Positions 24,565-35,835 of a stretch of DNA of 64,000 nucleotides are shown piece after piece. The notes beneath the pieces were generated by a model that was not told where the DNA came from, made no database searches, and was given only the letters and a program-made list of their open reading frames with translations. How positions within the stretch are numbered: position 1 is the stretch's first letter; the number at the start of each line of letters is the position of its first letter. Source of the stretch: Micromonospora parva (GTDB lineage: Bacteria > Actinomycetota > Actinomycetes > Mycobacteriales > Micromonosporaceae); the NCBI RefSeq assembly GCF_000718515.1, contig NZ_JNZS01000016.1:70353-134352 (forward strand), read 5' to 3'. A program made the position numbers and the translations under genes.

Positions 24565-25494
24565 TCAGAGCGGGTCCACCCCGGGCGGGAGCTCGTCGCG
24601 GTCGATGGCCGACTGAATGTAGTCGAGCAGGATGCGGCGCAGCTCCCGGCCGGCGTGGGTGGGTACGACGTCACGGCGGCGGGCCACCGCGATGGTCCGC
24701 CGCACCCCGGGCGGGGCGAGCGGGGTGATCCGCACGCCCGGTCGGCGCGCCAGCACGATGCCGGGCACGAGCGCGATGCCGAGCCCCGCCTCGACGAAGC
24801 TGAGCACGGCGTCCATCTCGCCGCCGTCCACCGCGAAGCTCGGTTCGAAGCCCGCCTCCCGGCAGGCCTGGATGGTCGCGTCGCGCAGGTCGTACCCCTC
24901 CCGGAACATCACCATCGGCTGGTCCCGAAGGTCGGTGATGCGCAGCTCGCCCGTCGCCGAGGCGGTCGGCACCTCGTCCACCGAGGCCACCACCAGGCTC
25001 TCCCGCAGGATCGGGTCGACCCGCAGACCCGGGTCGGCGCCCTGCGACGGCATGATGATCAGCGCCAGGTCCAGATCCCCGCGCAGCAGGTCACGGACGA
25101 GGTCCTGGGAGCCGCCCTCCTCGACGCGCAGGTCGACCGTGGGGTGCGCGTCGCGGAACCGGCGCAGCACCGGCGGGGCGAGCGAGGTGGCCAGGCTGGG
25201 GGTGGCCCCGAGCCGGACCCGGCCCCGGCGCAGCCCGACCAGCTCCTGGACCTCCCGGGTCGCCGTCTCCACGTCGGCGAGGATGCGGGTGGCCAACGGC
25301 AGCAGCACCTCACCCGCCGCGGTGAGCGCGATGTTGCCCCTTACCCGCTCGAACAGGGGCGCCCCGAGGTCGGCCTCCAGAGCGTGAATTTGCTTACTGA
25401 GAGAAGGCTGAGTGATGCCGACCAGGTCGGCGGCTTGGGTGAAATGTCGTACTTCGGCCACCGCGACGAAGTACCGGAGCTGATGGAGCTGCAT
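24565..25494 (-). CDS. LysR-family transcriptional regulator
   Basis: A 309-residue LysR regulator. The N-terminal winged helix-turn-helix is clear (LHQLRYFVAVAEVRHFTQAA, then ITQPSLSKQIHALEADLG), followed by a periplasmic-binding-like effector domain from about 90 (GRVRLGATPSLA, MFREGYDLRD, VEAGLGIALVPG). The gene is divergent from sdhCAB with 83 bases between starts. A perfect T-N11-A dyad lies five bases upstream of its start codon, so it very likely represses itself and may control succinate dehydrogenase. The ligand is unknown. Confidence 0.93.
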   Translation of the reverse strand: MQLHQLRYFVAVAEVRHFTQAADLVGITQPSLSKQIHALEADLGAPLFERVRGNIALTAAGEVLLPLATRILADVETATREVQELVGLRRGRVRLGATPSLATSLAPPVLRRFRDAHPTVDLRVEEGGSQDLVRDLLRGDLDLALIIMPSQGADPGLRVDPILRESLVVASVDEVPTASATGELRITDLRDQPMVMFREGYDLRDATIQACREAGFEPSFAVDGGEMDAVLSFVEAGLGIALVPGIVLARRPGVRITPLAPPGVRRTIAVARRRDVVPTHAGRELRRILLDYIQSAIDRDELPPGVDPL

Positions 25495-25498
25495 CTAC

Positions 25499-25513
25499 AT
25501 AGCCTACGGCTAT
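25499..25513. promoter_or_regulatory. LysR-type operator
   Basis: ATAGCCTACGGCTAT is a perfect 15-bp dyad (6-3-6) with the T-N11-A core. ATAG-N7-CTAT is also the half-site pattern known for OxyR. It lies just upstream of the LysR gene start and 20 bases before the -35 box of the sdh promoter. Confidence 0.7.
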
Positions 25514-25534
25514 CAACGCTGCGAGTTTGATGCA

Positions 25535-25564
25535 TTGGACGACTGATCGAAGTGCTCCTAGCGT
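25535..25564 (+). promoter_or_regulatory. sdhCAB promoter
   Basis: TTGGAC (25535-25540) and TAGCGT (25559-25564) with an 18-base spacer. Transcription would start near 25571, next to the first possible start codon, so the transcript is leaderless or nearly so. Confidence 0.6.
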
Positions 25565-25577
25565 CGGTCTCGTGGTA

Positions 25578-26261
25578 ATGACGAAAACTCGGTCGCCCAT
25601 CCGCTCGAACGTCGGCCTCAAGGCCGTCATGGCGGTGACGGGCATCCTGCTGGTGCTCTTCCTCATCGCCCACATGCTGGGGAACCTGAAGGTGTTCACG
25701 GGGGAAACCTCGTTCGACCACTACGCGCACTGGCTGCGCGACATCGGCAAGCCACTGCTGCCCGGCGTCTGGTTCCTGTGGATCCTGCGCACCGTGCTGG
25801 TGGTGGCGGTCGTCGCCCACATCGTGGCCGCCACCGTGCTGGCCCGGCGGGCCCGCGCCGCCCGCCCGGTCAAGTACGCCCACCGCAAGAAGGTCAACGG
25901 CAGCTACGCCGCGCGCACGATGCGCTGGGGCGGCGTGATCATCCTGCTCTTCGTGATCTACCACCTCCTGGACCTGACCACCGGCACGCTGAACCCGGTC
26001 GGCAACGAGAGCAAGCCGTACGGCAACGTCGTCGCCGACTTCGCGCCGGAGCGCTGGTACGTCACGCTCTTCTACACGCTCGCCATCGTCACGGTGGGCT
26101 TCCACCTGCGCCACGGCGCGTTCAGCGCGTTCCGCAGCCTCGGCCAGCAGACGCCGCGCGGCGAGCGGCGGGCGCGTACCGCAGCTCTGGTCTTCGCCGT
26201 GCTGCTCTGCGCCGGGTACCTGGTGGTCCCGTTCGCCGTACTCACCGGATTGGTGTCCTGA
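25578..26261 (+). CDS. sdhC: Succinate dehydrogenase cytochrome b subunit
   Basis: A 227-residue membrane subunit with five predicted helices ([40 protein letters not shown], and so on), of the single-polypeptide di-heme b558 type. Candidate heme ligands are the histidines in [23 protein letters not shown] and GFHLRHGAF. It anchors SdhAB and passes electrons to menaquinone. No separate sdhD is needed for this type and none is present. The start is ATG 25578, or GTG 25572 two codons earlier; the latter sits seven bases after TAGCGT. There is no ribosome site. sdhA starts two bases after the stop. Confidence 0.92.
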   Translation: MTKTRSPIRSNVGLKAVMAVTGILLVLFLIAHMLGNLKVFTGETSFDHYAHWLRDIGKPLLPGVWFLWILRTVLVVAVVAHIVAATVLARRARAARPVKYAHRKKVNGSYAARTMRWGGVIILLFVIYHLLDLTTGTLNPVGNESKPYGNVVADFAPERWYVTLFYTLAIVTVGFHLRHGAFSAFRSLGQQTPRGERRARTAALVFAVLLCAGYLVVPFAVLTGLVS

Positions 26262-26262
26262 C

Positions 26263-28196
<1,934 letters not shown>

Positions 28197-28200
<4 letters not shown>

Positions 28201-28961
28201 ACCTGACCCTGCGCATCTGGCGCCAGAAGGGCCCTGAGGACAAGGGTCGGATGGTGACCTACCCGGTCGACGACGTGTCCCCGGACATGTCGTTCCTGGA
28301 GATGCTCGACGTGCTCAACGAGCGGCTGATCCTCTCCGGCGAGGACCCGGTGGCGTTCGACCACGACTGCCGCGAGGGCATCTGCGGCATGTGCGGCCTG
28401 ATGATCAACGGTGACGCGCACGGGCCGCAGCGCGGCACCACCGCGTGCCAGCTGCACATGCGGCAGTTCAAGGACGGCGAGACGATCGACATCGAGCCGT
28501 GGCGGGCCAGCGCCTTCCCGGTCGTCAAGGACCTGGTGGTCAACCGCAGCGCCTTCGACAGGATCATCGCGGCTGGCGGCTACGTCACCGCGCCGACCGG
28601 CAGCGCGCCCGAGGCCCACTCCACCCCGGTGGCCAAGGCCAACGCCGACGCCGCCTTCGAGTCGGCGGCCTGCATCGGCTGCGGCGCGTGCGTGGCCGCC
28701 TGCCCGAACGGCTCCGGCATGCTCTTCACCGCCGCCAAGCTCACTCAGCTCTCGCTGCTGCCGCAGGGCCAGCCCGAGCGGTACACCCGGGTGATCGGCA
28801 TGGTCGACGCGCACGACGAGGCCGGCTTCGGCGGCTGCACCAACGCCGGCGAATGCACCCCGGCCTGCCCGAAGGGCATCCCGCTGGACACCATCGGCCG
28901 CCTCAACCGCGACTACCTCACGGCCACCGCCAAGGGCGCCAACAACACCCCCGGTTCCTGA
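28197..28961 (+). CDS. sdhB: Succinate dehydrogenase iron-sulfur subunit
   Basis: A 254-residue electron-transfer subunit. Cysteines for the 2Fe-2S cluster are in [15 protein letters not shown] and TTACQLHM. The 4Fe-4S and 3Fe-4S sites come from [15 protein letters not shown] and [15 protein letters not shown]. It links SdhA to the heme subunit SdhC. GTG 28197 overlaps the sdhA stop. A 19-bp perfect hairpin 20 bases after the stop ends the operon. Confidence 0.96.
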
Positions 28962-28981
28962 GGGTCCAGCCCCGTACCGAA

Positions 28982-29030
28982 CGCCCGACCGCCGTACCCC
29001 ACGCTCTTTCCGGGGTACGGCGGTCGGGCG
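28982..29030 (+). terminator. sdhCAB terminator
   Basis: A perfect 19-bp stem (28982-29000 with 29012-29030) around an 11-base loop, beginning 21 bases after the sdhB stop. No T run. Confidence 0.75.
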
Positions 29031-29070
29031 GGCTCTGGGCGGGCTCACTCTCGGTCGTTGGTTGCGGTGG

Positions 29071-29140
29071 GGCTGGGGCGGCCGTCCCCGGCTCCGGGCG
29101 GTCAGGCTTGATCCCTCCGCCGGGGACGGCCGCCCCAGCC
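29071..29140. repeat. 21-bp perfect inverted repeat
   Basis: GGCTGGGGCGGCCGTCCCCG (29071-29090, plus one more G) pairs with 29120-29140 across a 28-base loop. The left arm and loop are copied in inverted form at 29472-29512. Confidence 0.75.
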
Positions 29141-29512
29141 TGACCCCGGTCGCGGCCCGTCCGCATCGCATGATCCACTCGCGTTTCAGGAAATCGGCCG
29201 GTTACCGCACGCCGGATACCGCGATTTCAAGAAACCCGAGTGGATCCACCCGATCTCGGCCCAGCTGACCCCGACACCACCACGACAAAGGGGTCAAGAC
29301 GGACGAGCCGCCACTCAAGGACCCGCGCACACCCGGGTGACCCCCGCCCGGGTGACCTTCGGAGGTGCGGCATCGAGCGGCAGCAACCGGTGTCAGGGCT
29401 CACGGACCTCCGCAGGAACGCACAGACGGACGCCCATCAGCGAGGCCTGGGGGGCGACCGTCACCGGCGTAGGGATCAAGCCTGACCGCCCGAAGCCGGG
29501 GACGGCCGCCCC
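29075..29512. repeat. 41-bp long-range inverted repeat pair
   Basis: Bases 29075-29115 and 29472-29512 are reverse complements over 41 positions with a single mismatch (shared end GGGATCAAGCCTGACCGCCC). They bound a 356-base non-coding segment that contains palindrome A3. The layout recalls a miniature inverted-repeat element, but I see no target duplication. Confidence 0.7.
29172..29246. repeat. Intergenic palindrome, subtype A (copy A3)
   Basis: Outer arms GATCCACTCGCGTTTC (29172-29187) and GAAACCCGAGTGGATC (29231-29246) pair with one mismatch; inner AAATCGG / CGATTT blocks also pair. The left arm matches A2 closely (GATCCACTCG). Confidence 0.8.
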
Positions 29513-29694
29513 CCAGGCCCCCACCGCAACCACCACCAACCCGAGGGGAATGGTCACCCCGGGCCCCACCCCAACCACCGCGAACCCCGAGGCAGACCAG
29601 GCCCGGAAGGCAGGAATCCGGGACGGACGGCCGGTTCAAGTGCCCGAGCCCGGGTAGCAGTCCTCTCAGGCAGCGTGGAGAGGGGACGAGGGAC

Positions 29695-30879
29695 ATGAAG
29701 GCACTCACCTGGCAGGGCAAGCGGGACGTACGGGTCGAGGAGGTCCCGGACCCTCGGATCGAGGAGCCGACCGACGCGATCGTGAAGATCACCTCGACCG
29801 CTATCTGCGGTTCCGACCTGCACCTGTACGAGGTGCTCGGGCCGTACCTGAAGCCCGGTGACATCCTGGGCCACGAGCCGATGGGCATCGTCGAGGAGGT
29901 CGGGCCGGAGGTGACCGGGCTCAAGCCCGGCGACCGGGTGGTGGTGCCGTTCAACATCGCCTGCGGCAGTTGCTGGATGTGTTCGCGCCAGCTCTACGCC
30001 CAGTGCGAGACCACCCAGGTCACCAGCGAGGGCAAGGGCGCGGCCCTGTTCGGCTACACCTCGCTCTACGGTTCGGTGCCGGGCGGGCAGGCCGAGTACC
30101 TGCGCGTCCCGCAGGCCCACTTCGGGCCGATCAAGATCCCGCAGACCGGCGCCGACGAGCGGTACCTCTACCTGTCCGACATCCTGCCGACCGCCTGGCA
30201 GGCGGTGAAGTACGCGGACACCCCACCGGGTGGCACCCTGGCCGTCTTCGGGTTGGGTCCGGTCGGGCAGTTCTGCGCACGGATCGGCCGCCACCTCGGC
30301 GCGGGCCGGGTGATCGGGCTGGACCTGGTGCCCGAGCGGCTGGAACTGGCCCGCCGGCACGGCATCGAGGTGCTCGACGTCAGCGAGCTGTCCGACGTGC
30401 CGGGCGCGCTGATCGACCTGGTCGACGGCCGCGGCCCGGATGCGGTGATCGACGCGGTGGGTATGGAGGCGCACGGTTCGCCAATGGGCAAGCTGGCCCA
30501 GACGGCCGCCGGGCTGCTGCCGGACAAGGTGGCCCAGACGATGACCGACCGGGCGGGGGTGGACCGACTCTCCGTCCTGCACGCCGCGCTCAAGGCGGTA
30601 CGCCGCGGTGGGACGGTGTCGATCTCCGGGGTGTACGGCGGTGAGGCGGACCCGATGCCGCTGATGGAGATGTTCGACCGGGGTGTCCAGCTGCGGATGG
30701 GGCAGTGTCACGTGCGCCGGTGGACCGACGAGATCCTGCCGCTGCTCGCCGGCGACGACGACCCGCTGGGCGTGGAGGACCTGCGTACCCACCGGGTGCC
30801 GCTGGCCCGGGCGCCGCAGGCGTACGAGATGTTCCAGAAGAAGGAGGACGGCTGCATCAAGGTCGTGCTCGCACCATGA
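29695..30879 (+). CDS. Zinc-dependent alcohol dehydrogenase
   Basis: A 394-residue MDR dehydrogenase of the glutathione-independent formaldehyde dehydrogenase-like group. Catalytic zinc ligands: CGSDLHLYE and GHEPMGIVEEVG. Structural zinc: CGSCWMCSRQLYAQC. The Rossmann loop VFGLGPVGQFCARIGRHLGA and the following acidic residue predict NAD. The insertion after residue 250 (MEAHGSPMGKLAQTAAG) is typical of the group. The true alcohol or aldehyde is unknown. ATG 29695 follows GAGGGAC closely. The SDR gene starts 17 bases after the stop, so the two probably form an operon. Confidence 0.9.
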   Translation: MKALTWQGKRDVRVEEVPDPRIEEPTDAIVKITSTAICGSDLHLYEVLGPYLKPGDILGHEPMGIVEEVGPEVTGLKPGDRVVVPFNIACGSCWMCSRQLYAQCETTQVTSEGKGAALFGYTSLYGSVPGGQAEYLRVPQAHFGPIKIPQTGADERYLYLSDILPTAWQAVKYADTPPGGTLAVFGLGPVGQFCARIGRHLGAGRVIGLDLVPERLELARRHGIEVLDVSELSDVPGALIDLVDGRGPDAVIDAVGMEAHGSPMGKLAQTAAGLLPDKVAQTMTDRAGVDRLSVLHAALKAVRRGGTVSISGVYGGEADPMPLMEMFDRGVQLRMGQCHVRRWTDEILPLLAGDDDPLGVEDLRTHRVPLARAPQAYEMFQKKEDGCIKVVLAP

Positions 30880-30895
30880 GGGCGAGGGGTGCGCC

Positions 30896-31825
30896 GTGAG
30901 CCGGGTGGTCGTGATCGTTGGTGGGAGCAGCGGGATCGGCCGGGCGACGGCGCGGGCGTTCGCCGAGCGCGGCGACCGCCTGGTCCTCGCTGCCCGCGCC
31001 GCCACGACCCTGGCCGAGGTACGCGCCGAGTGCGCCGAGGCCGAGGTGCTGACCGTGCCGACCGACGTGACCGAGCCGGACGCGCTGGACACGCTCGCGG
31101 GCGCGGCGGTCGAGCGTTTCGGCCGCATCGACGTGTGGGTGCACACGGCGGCGGTGATGGCCTACGGGCGCTTCGACGAGCTGCCGGAACAGGTCTTCGA
31201 CCAGGTGGTGCGGACCGACCTGCTCGGCGCGGCGGCCTCGGTGCGGGTGGCGTTGCGGCACTTTCGGGTCGCCGGGGCCGGCACGGTGATCCTCACCGGG
31301 TCGGTTCTCGGGCACATCACCGCGCCGTACATGAGCGCGTACGTGACGAGCAAGTGGGGGTTGCAGGGTCTCGTCCGGGCGGTGCAGCAGGAGTTGCGCG
31401 ACCGCCCGGCGATCCGGCTGTGCCTGGTCAACCCGGGCAGCGTGGACACTCCCGTGTACCAGCAGGCGGCCAACTACCTGGGCCGGATCGGGCGGCCACC
31501 CGCGCCGATCGCCCGGCCGCAGCGGGTGGCGCGGGCCATCGTGGACTGTGTGGACCGGCCCCGCCGGGAGGTGTCGGTGGGCCGGCTCAACGTGGTGCTG
31601 CGCGCCGGTTTCACCGTACTGCCGGGGGTTTATGACGTGTTGGTCGGACCGTTGATGCGGGCGGCGGGGCTCAGCGGACGCCCGGTCGCCGCGCACGACG
31701 GCTCGGTCTTCGCGCCGAACCCGGCCGGCGAGGCGGTGCACGGTGGTCACCTTCCCGACCTGCGGCAACTCGTGTTCGGACCGGTTGGCGCGGTGGGCGC
31801 CGCGCTGCGCCGGCGGCTCGGCTGA
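30896..31825 (+). CDS. Short-chain dehydrogenase
   Basis: A 309-residue SDR. GGSSGIGRATARAFA is the cofactor loop (GxxxGIG), PTDVTEPD the adenine-binding segment, HTAAVMAYG replaces the usual NNAG, and ILTGSVLG with YMSAYVTSK supplies catalytic Ser, Tyr and Lys. The C-terminal extension (from about 225) includes a hydrophobic stretch and ends in a basic tail; this long type is common next to alcohol dehydrogenases in actinobacteria. GTG 30896 has GAGGGG upstream. Substrate unknown. Confidence 0.9.
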   Translation: MSRVVVIVGGSSGIGRATARAFAERGDRLVLAARAATTLAEVRAECAEAEVLTVPTDVTEPDALDTLAGAAVERFGRIDVWVHTAAVMAYGRFDELPEQVFDQVVRTDLLGAAASVRVALRHFRVAGAGTVILTGSVLGHITAPYMSAYVTSKWGLQGLVRAVQQELRDRPAIRLCLVNPGSVDTPVYQQAANYLGRIGRPPAPIARPQRVARAIVDCVDRPRREVSVGRLNVVLRAGFTVLPGVYDVLVGPLMRAAGLSGRPVAAHDGSVFAPNPAGEAVHGGHLPDLRQLVFGPVGAVGAALRRRLG

Positions 31826-31926
31826 GCCACTCAGGACGATCCGGGGGCGTCGTGTATCGATCAACTCGCATAGGGTGGTGGGCCAGCAAGCGCTCTGGCG
31901 CACCACGATCGGGGAGACGATTCATC

Positions 31927-32931
31927 ATGCGACTGAACCGCAGAACGGCACTCGGCCTGGGCACCGTGGCCACCGTCGGCACGGTGCTGGGCGCCGCCGC
32001 CCCGGCGAGCGCCGCCGAGGCCACCGAGACGTCGCCGACCACCCCCGCTCGGGCCGCCCGACGGGTCGCCGCCGTCTTCACCAAGCACAGCACCGAGGCC
32101 GGTGGCAACTGGCAGGCGTACGTCAGCGTCGCCGACCCGGCCGGTGCGCCGGTGGTCGCGGTGCAGGCCGACGCGGACCGGCGGATCGAGGCGTACAGCG
32201 TCAACAAGATCGCGGTCGCCACGGCGGTGCTCGACAAGGTCGACCGAGGGCTGCTCACCCTGGACCAGCAGGTCGAGGTGAGCGCGGCGATCGTCGTACC
32301 GGGCGGTGACGGCATCTTCAGCCTCGACGGCGCGTACCCGAGCCGGGTGACCATCGGGCACGTGCTGGCCAACCTGCTGACCGTCTCGGACGACACGGCG
32401 GTGCGGCTGTGCGGCCTGGTCGCCCCGGCCGCCGAGATCAACTCCATCCTGGTCGCCAAGGGCTTCCCGAACACCCAGGTCGAGCCGGTGGCCAACCCGA
32501 ACCGGTTCTTCCTCGGCACCAGCACCCCGCGCGAGACGCACGACCTGCTGCGCGCCCTGGTCGCCGGCACGCTGCTCTCCCCCGCCTCGACGACGTACCT
32601 GTTGGGCCTGCTGCGCTCCCCGGTGGCGTTCACCGACGGCATCCGGCGCACGATGTCCTCCGACGAGCGAGCCCGGGTCGCCACCAAGGCCGGCTGGTTC
32701 GCCGACGCCCGGCACGAGGCCGGGGTGATCTTCGACCGTTCCGGTGCGGCGGTGCTCACCTACGCGCTCTTCGCCGACGGGCAGGCCAACCCGGAGGACT
32801 TCGGCGCGACCCACCCGGCGGTGCAGGCCCGGGCCGCCATGGGCCCCAAGTTCCTGGCCGCGGTGGACCGGATCGCCGGCGTGGGGACCACGTTCCGGAT
32901 CACCGCCCGACGCCCCAGCAACGGCGGCTGA
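31927..32931 (+). CDS. Secreted class A beta-lactamase-like serine hydrolase
   Basis: A 334-residue exported protein. A Tat-like signal (NRRTALGLG, then an Ala-rich region to about 30) precedes a beta-lactamase/transpeptidase fold. Ser91-Val-Asn-Lys94 is the SxxK nucleophile, Glu186 with Asn190 (EPVAN) fits the omega-loop general base, and Lys254-Ala-Gly replaces KTG. The SDN loop is Ser154-Asp155-Asp156, so the usual Asn132 is Asp. These changes make true penicillinase activity uncertain; it may be a peptidase or esterase. ATG 31927 has GGGAGA upstream, and TAGGGT near 31871 may be the -10. It is followed by a GC hairpin. Confidence 0.8.
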   Translation: MRLNRRTALGLGTVATVGTVLGAAAPASAAEATETSPTTPARAARRVAAVFTKHSTEAGGNWQAYVSVADPAGAPVVAVQADADRRIEAYSVNKIAVATAVLDKVDRGLLTLDQQVEVSAAIVVPGGDGIFSLDGAYPSRVTIGHVLANLLTVSDDTAVRLCGLVAPAAEINSILVAKGFPNTQVEPVANPNRFFLGTSTPRETHDLLRALVAGTLLSPASTTYLLGLLRSPVAFTDGIRRTMSSDERARVATKAGWFADARHEAGVIFDRSGAAVLTYALFADGQANPEDFGATHPAVQARAAMGPKFLAAVDRIAGVGTTFRITARRPSNGG

Positions 32932-32939
32932 CGCCATCC

Positions 32940-32971
32940 CGGGTCGGTCGCCACCGTCGGCGACCGACCCG
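32940..32971 (+). terminator. Hairpin after the beta-lactamase-like gene
   Basis: CGGGTCGGTCGCC (32940-32952) pairs perfectly with 32959-32971 around a six-base loop, starting nine bases after the stop. Confidence 0.65.
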
Positions 32972-33043
32972 GCGTGGCGACCGCCGGGGCACGGGTCGGT
33001 TCGGGTGACTACCGTGTAGGGCGGACACGTCGGAGGGACGGCA

Positions 33044-34186
33044 ATGGCACGAGCGCGGAGCACGGACATCGAACGGTCGCTCGGGCGGCGGATGCGCGGC
33101 GCGGCTGGGCTGGCCGCGCTGGCCGGCCTGGCCTGGGTCGCCCGGGATGTGCCGGCGGCGCTCGGCGGCCGGCTCAGCGGGGCCCGCGCCGAACGGGCGG
33201 CCCGCTCGCCCCAGTTCCGCGACGGCACCTTCCACAACCAGGCCGGCACCCGCACGATGGTCGCCGAGCCGGGCCGCAACCTGGTCCGCGAGCTGATCTT
33301 CGGTAAGCAGAAGCGGCGCCCGACCACACCGGTGCCGCTGCTGCGGCCCGGCACGACGGACGCCGCCGACGCGGCCGACGAGCTGAACATCGTCTGGTAC
33401 GGGCACGCCTCGACGCTGATCGAGATCGAGGGCCGGCGGGTGCTGCTCGACCCGGTGTGGAGCGACAGGTGCTCCCCGTCTCCTCTGGTCGGCCCGCGCC
33501 GGCTGCACGAGCCACCGGTCGGCATCGACGAGCTGCCCCCGCTGGACGCCATCCTGATCTCCCACGACCACTACGACCACCTCGACATGGCCACCGTGCG
33601 GGCGCTGCTCGCCGGGCAGTCCGCGCCGTTCCTGGTACCGCTCGGCGTGGGCGCGCACCTGGACCGCTGGGGCGTACCCGCCGAGCGGATCATCGAGCTG
33701 GACTGGTCCGAGTCGCACCAGGTCGCCGGCCTGGAGATCACCGCGACGGCCGCCCAGCACTTCTCCGGCCGTGGGCTGCGCCGCGACGGCACCCTCTGGA
33801 GTTCCTGGGTGGTGGCCGGGGCCCGCCGCAAGGTCTTCTACACCGGCGACTCCGGTTACTTCGCCGGGTACGCGGAGATCGGCGCCGAGCACGGGCCGTT
33901 CGACGTGACGCTGATGCAGATCGGCGCGTACGACCGGGCGTGGCCGACGATCCACATGTTCCCGGAGGAGGCGGTGAACGCCCACCTCGACCTGCGTGGC
34001 GGGCTGTTCGTGCCGGTGCACTGGGCGACGTTCAACCTGGCGCTGCACGACTGGTCCGAGCCGGTCGACCGGTTGTGGGCCGAGGCGAAAGCCCGCGACG
34101 TGCGACTCGCCGTGCCCCGCCCCGGCGAGCGGGTGGTGGTCGACGAACCGCCCGCCGTCGACGGCTGGTGGCAGGCCATCGCCTGA
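33044..34186 (+). CDS. MBL-fold hydrolase, NAPE-PLD/UlaG-like
   Basis: A 380-residue metallo-beta-lactamase-fold protein. The N-terminal 40 residues contain a hydrophobic stretch (GAAGLAALAGLAWVARDVPA) that may attach it to the membrane. Metal ligands: ILISHDHYDHLD (HxHxDH), AAQHFSGRG, TGDSGYF and VPVHWATFNLA. The order and the WYGHASTLIEIEGRRVLLDP opening match the N-acylphosphatidylethanolamine phospholipase D-like group. A phosphodiester or lipid substrate is plausible, not shown. ATG 33044 has GGAGGG seven bases upstream. It is convergent with dgt. Confidence 0.88.
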   Translation: MARARSTDIERSLGRRMRGAAGLAALAGLAWVARDVPAALGGRLSGARAERAARSPQFRDGTFHNQAGTRTMVAEPGRNLVRELIFGKQKRRPTTPVPLLRPGTTDAADAADELNIVWYGHASTLIEIEGRRVLLDPVWSDRCSPSPLVGPRRLHEPPVGIDELPPLDAILISHDHYDHLDMATVRALLAGQSAPFLVPLGVGAHLDRWGVPAERIIELDWSESHQVAGLEITATAAQHFSGRGLRRDGTLWSSWVVAGARRKVFYTGDSGYFAGYAEIGAEHGPFDVTLMQIGAYDRAWPTIHMFPEEAVNAHLDLRGGLFVPVHWATFNLALHDWSEPVDRLWAEAKARDVRLAVPRPGERVVVDEPPAVDGWWQAIA

Positions 34187-34199
34187 GCGGTCAGGTCGG

Positions 34200-35711
34200 T
34201 CAGAGCACGAACGCGTCGGTCCAGAGCGCGCCGGACCGGCCGGAGAGGGCGTCCAGCATGGCCACCGCCTGACCGTCGGTGAGCTGCGCGACGAAATCGA
34301 CGATGGCCCGGCCCCGGGCCCGACCGATCCGGTCCGGGGTACGCGGGTGCAGCTCGGCCTCGGCCAACTCGACCAGGTCGTGCAGCCGGCGGGGCAGCCG
34401 GGATTCCTCCTCCGGGTCGAGCAGCCACTCCCAGAGGGCCTCGACCAGGGTGCCCAGCAGCCGGGCCTGACCGCGCTGGTGCAGGGCGAGGTCCGGGCGG
34501 GCCAGCACGAACCGGTGGTGCACGAACTTGAGCACCTGCACTTCGTGCCACTGCGCGCAGCCGAGCAGCACGTACCCGGAGCGCACCGACGGCTGATCGG
34601 TGACGGTGATCGCCTCGACGAAGCGGGTGGACCAGCGGGCGGAGAAACGCGCCACGTACTGCTCGGCCTCGATCGAGCCGTCGAACGGCATCGCGAGCAG
34701 CCCGTCGACCAGCTCCTCGCGGACGTGCTCGACGGCGGCGGCGAACGCGTCGTCGTCGGCGATCCAGGCGTCCTTGCGGTGCAGTTGTCGACGCAACCGC
34801 TCGATCGCCGCCCCGGGTCGCCGCGCCGACGTGGCCAACGCCGCGTCGGTGATCGCCCGGAAGTGCCCGCTCTCGCGCTGCCAGGCCATCAACTCGGCGG
34901 AGACCGACCCCTGCTGGAGCACACCGACCCGGTAGAAGTCCTCCACGTCGTGGATGGCGTACGCGATGTCGTCGGCGGTGTCCATCACGGACGCCTCCAC
35001 CGTCTGCTGCCAGTCCGGGATGCGGCCGGCGAACGGCTCCCGGGCCTGCCGCAGGTCGTCCAGCTCGGTGCGGTACGCGCCGAACTTCGACGAGCCGCTG
35101 TCCGGGTCGTCCGGCGGAGGGGTGGCTCCGCGCGGCGGCGGATCCATCGTGCGCGGGTGCGGGTCGGGGTGGTCCAGCCGGGTCCACGGGTACTTCAGCA
35201 TCGCCGCGCGGACCGCCGCCGTCAGGTCCAGCCCGGTGGTGGCCGCGCCCCGGATCTCGGTGCTGGTGACGATCCGGTACGACTGCGCGTTGCCCTCGAA
35301 CCCGTCGGAGAGGCCGAGGCGCTGACGGGCCAGCCGGTCCAGCACCCGCTCCCCCAGGTGCCCGAACGGTGGGTGGCCGAGGTCGTGGGCGAGCGCCGCC
35401 GCCTCCACCACGTCGGGGTCGAGGCCGCCGAGCTTGTCCAGCAGGTCACGCCACCGCTCGTCGGCCGTCAGCCGCTCGGCGATGGCCCGGGCCACCTGGG
35501 CGACCTTGAGGCTGTGGGTGAGCCGGTTGTGCACCAGCAGCCCGGAGCCGACCGGGCTGATCACCTGGGTGACACCGCCGAGGCGGGCGAAGAACGGCGA
35601 GCCGACGATCCGGTCCCGGTCGGCGCGGAACGGGTTGGCCGCGAGGTCGCCGAGGGCCCGGGCGCTGCCGCCGAAGAGCCGCCGGGCGCGCGGCTCCGCA
35701 GCAGATTCCAT
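34200..35711 (-). CDS. dgt: Deoxyguanosinetriphosphate triphosphohydrolase
   Basis: A 503-residue HD-domain dNTP triphosphohydrolase, which removes triphosphate from dGTP or other dNTPs. Metal ligands: [17 protein letters not shown] (H), [16 protein letters not shown] (HD) and [15 protein letters not shown] (D). The ring [25 protein letters not shown] is typical of dGTPase-like proteins. On the minus strand TAGCGT (35724-35719) stands seven bases before ATG 35711, and no ribosome site is seen, so the message is probably leaderless. An in-frame GTG three codons earlier is less likely. It is divergent from tex. Confidence 0.92.
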   Translation of the reverse strand: MESAAEPRARRLFGGSARALGDLAANPFRADRDRIVGSPFFARLGGVTQVISPVGSGLLVHNRLTHSLKVAQVARAIAERLTADERWRDLLDKLGGLDPDVVEAAALAHDLGHPPFGHLGERVLDRLARQRLGLSDGFEGNAQSYRIVTSTEIRGAATTGLDLTAAVRAAMLKYPWTRLDHPDPHPRTMDPPPRGATPPPDDPDSGSSKFGAYRTELDDLRQAREPFAGRIPDWQQTVEASVMDTADDIAYAIHDVEDFYRVGVLQQGSVSAELMAWQRESGHFRAITDAALATSARRPGAAIERLRRQLHRKDAWIADDDAFAAAVEHVREELVDGLLAMPFDGSIEAEQYVARFSARWSTRFVEAITVTDQPSVRSGYVLLGCAQWHEVQVLKFVHHRFVLARPDLALHQRGQARLLGTLVEALWEWLLDPEEESRLPRRLHDLVELAEAELHPRTPDRIGRARGRAIVDFVAQLTDGQAVAMLDALSGRSGALWTDAFVL

Positions 35712-35835
35712 GATCGCCACGCTAGCGCAGGCCCGCCGGGACCGCCGCCGGTCACCCCGGCCAGCCGCGACGACAGCTGTCGGGGCCGCCCGGCAGAATG
35801 CAGGCGGTACCCACTCCCGAAGGCGGATCGAGATC

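Larger units (their letters stand above)
28962..29694. other. Repeat-rich 733-base gene-free region
   Basis: No supported gene. In order it holds the sdh terminator (28982-29030), a 21-bp perfect inverted repeat (29071-29091 with 29120-29140), palindrome A3 (29172-29246), a GC-rich stretch, and a 41-base inverted copy (29472-29512) of part of the first hairpin. Short open frames here have no ribosome sites or protein-like composition. The promoter of the alcohol dehydrogenase must lie near its right end. Confidence 0.6.

Noticed and set aside
29075-29512. Insertion sequence
   Set aside because: No transposase frame between or next to the inverted repeats; only 356 bases lie between them.
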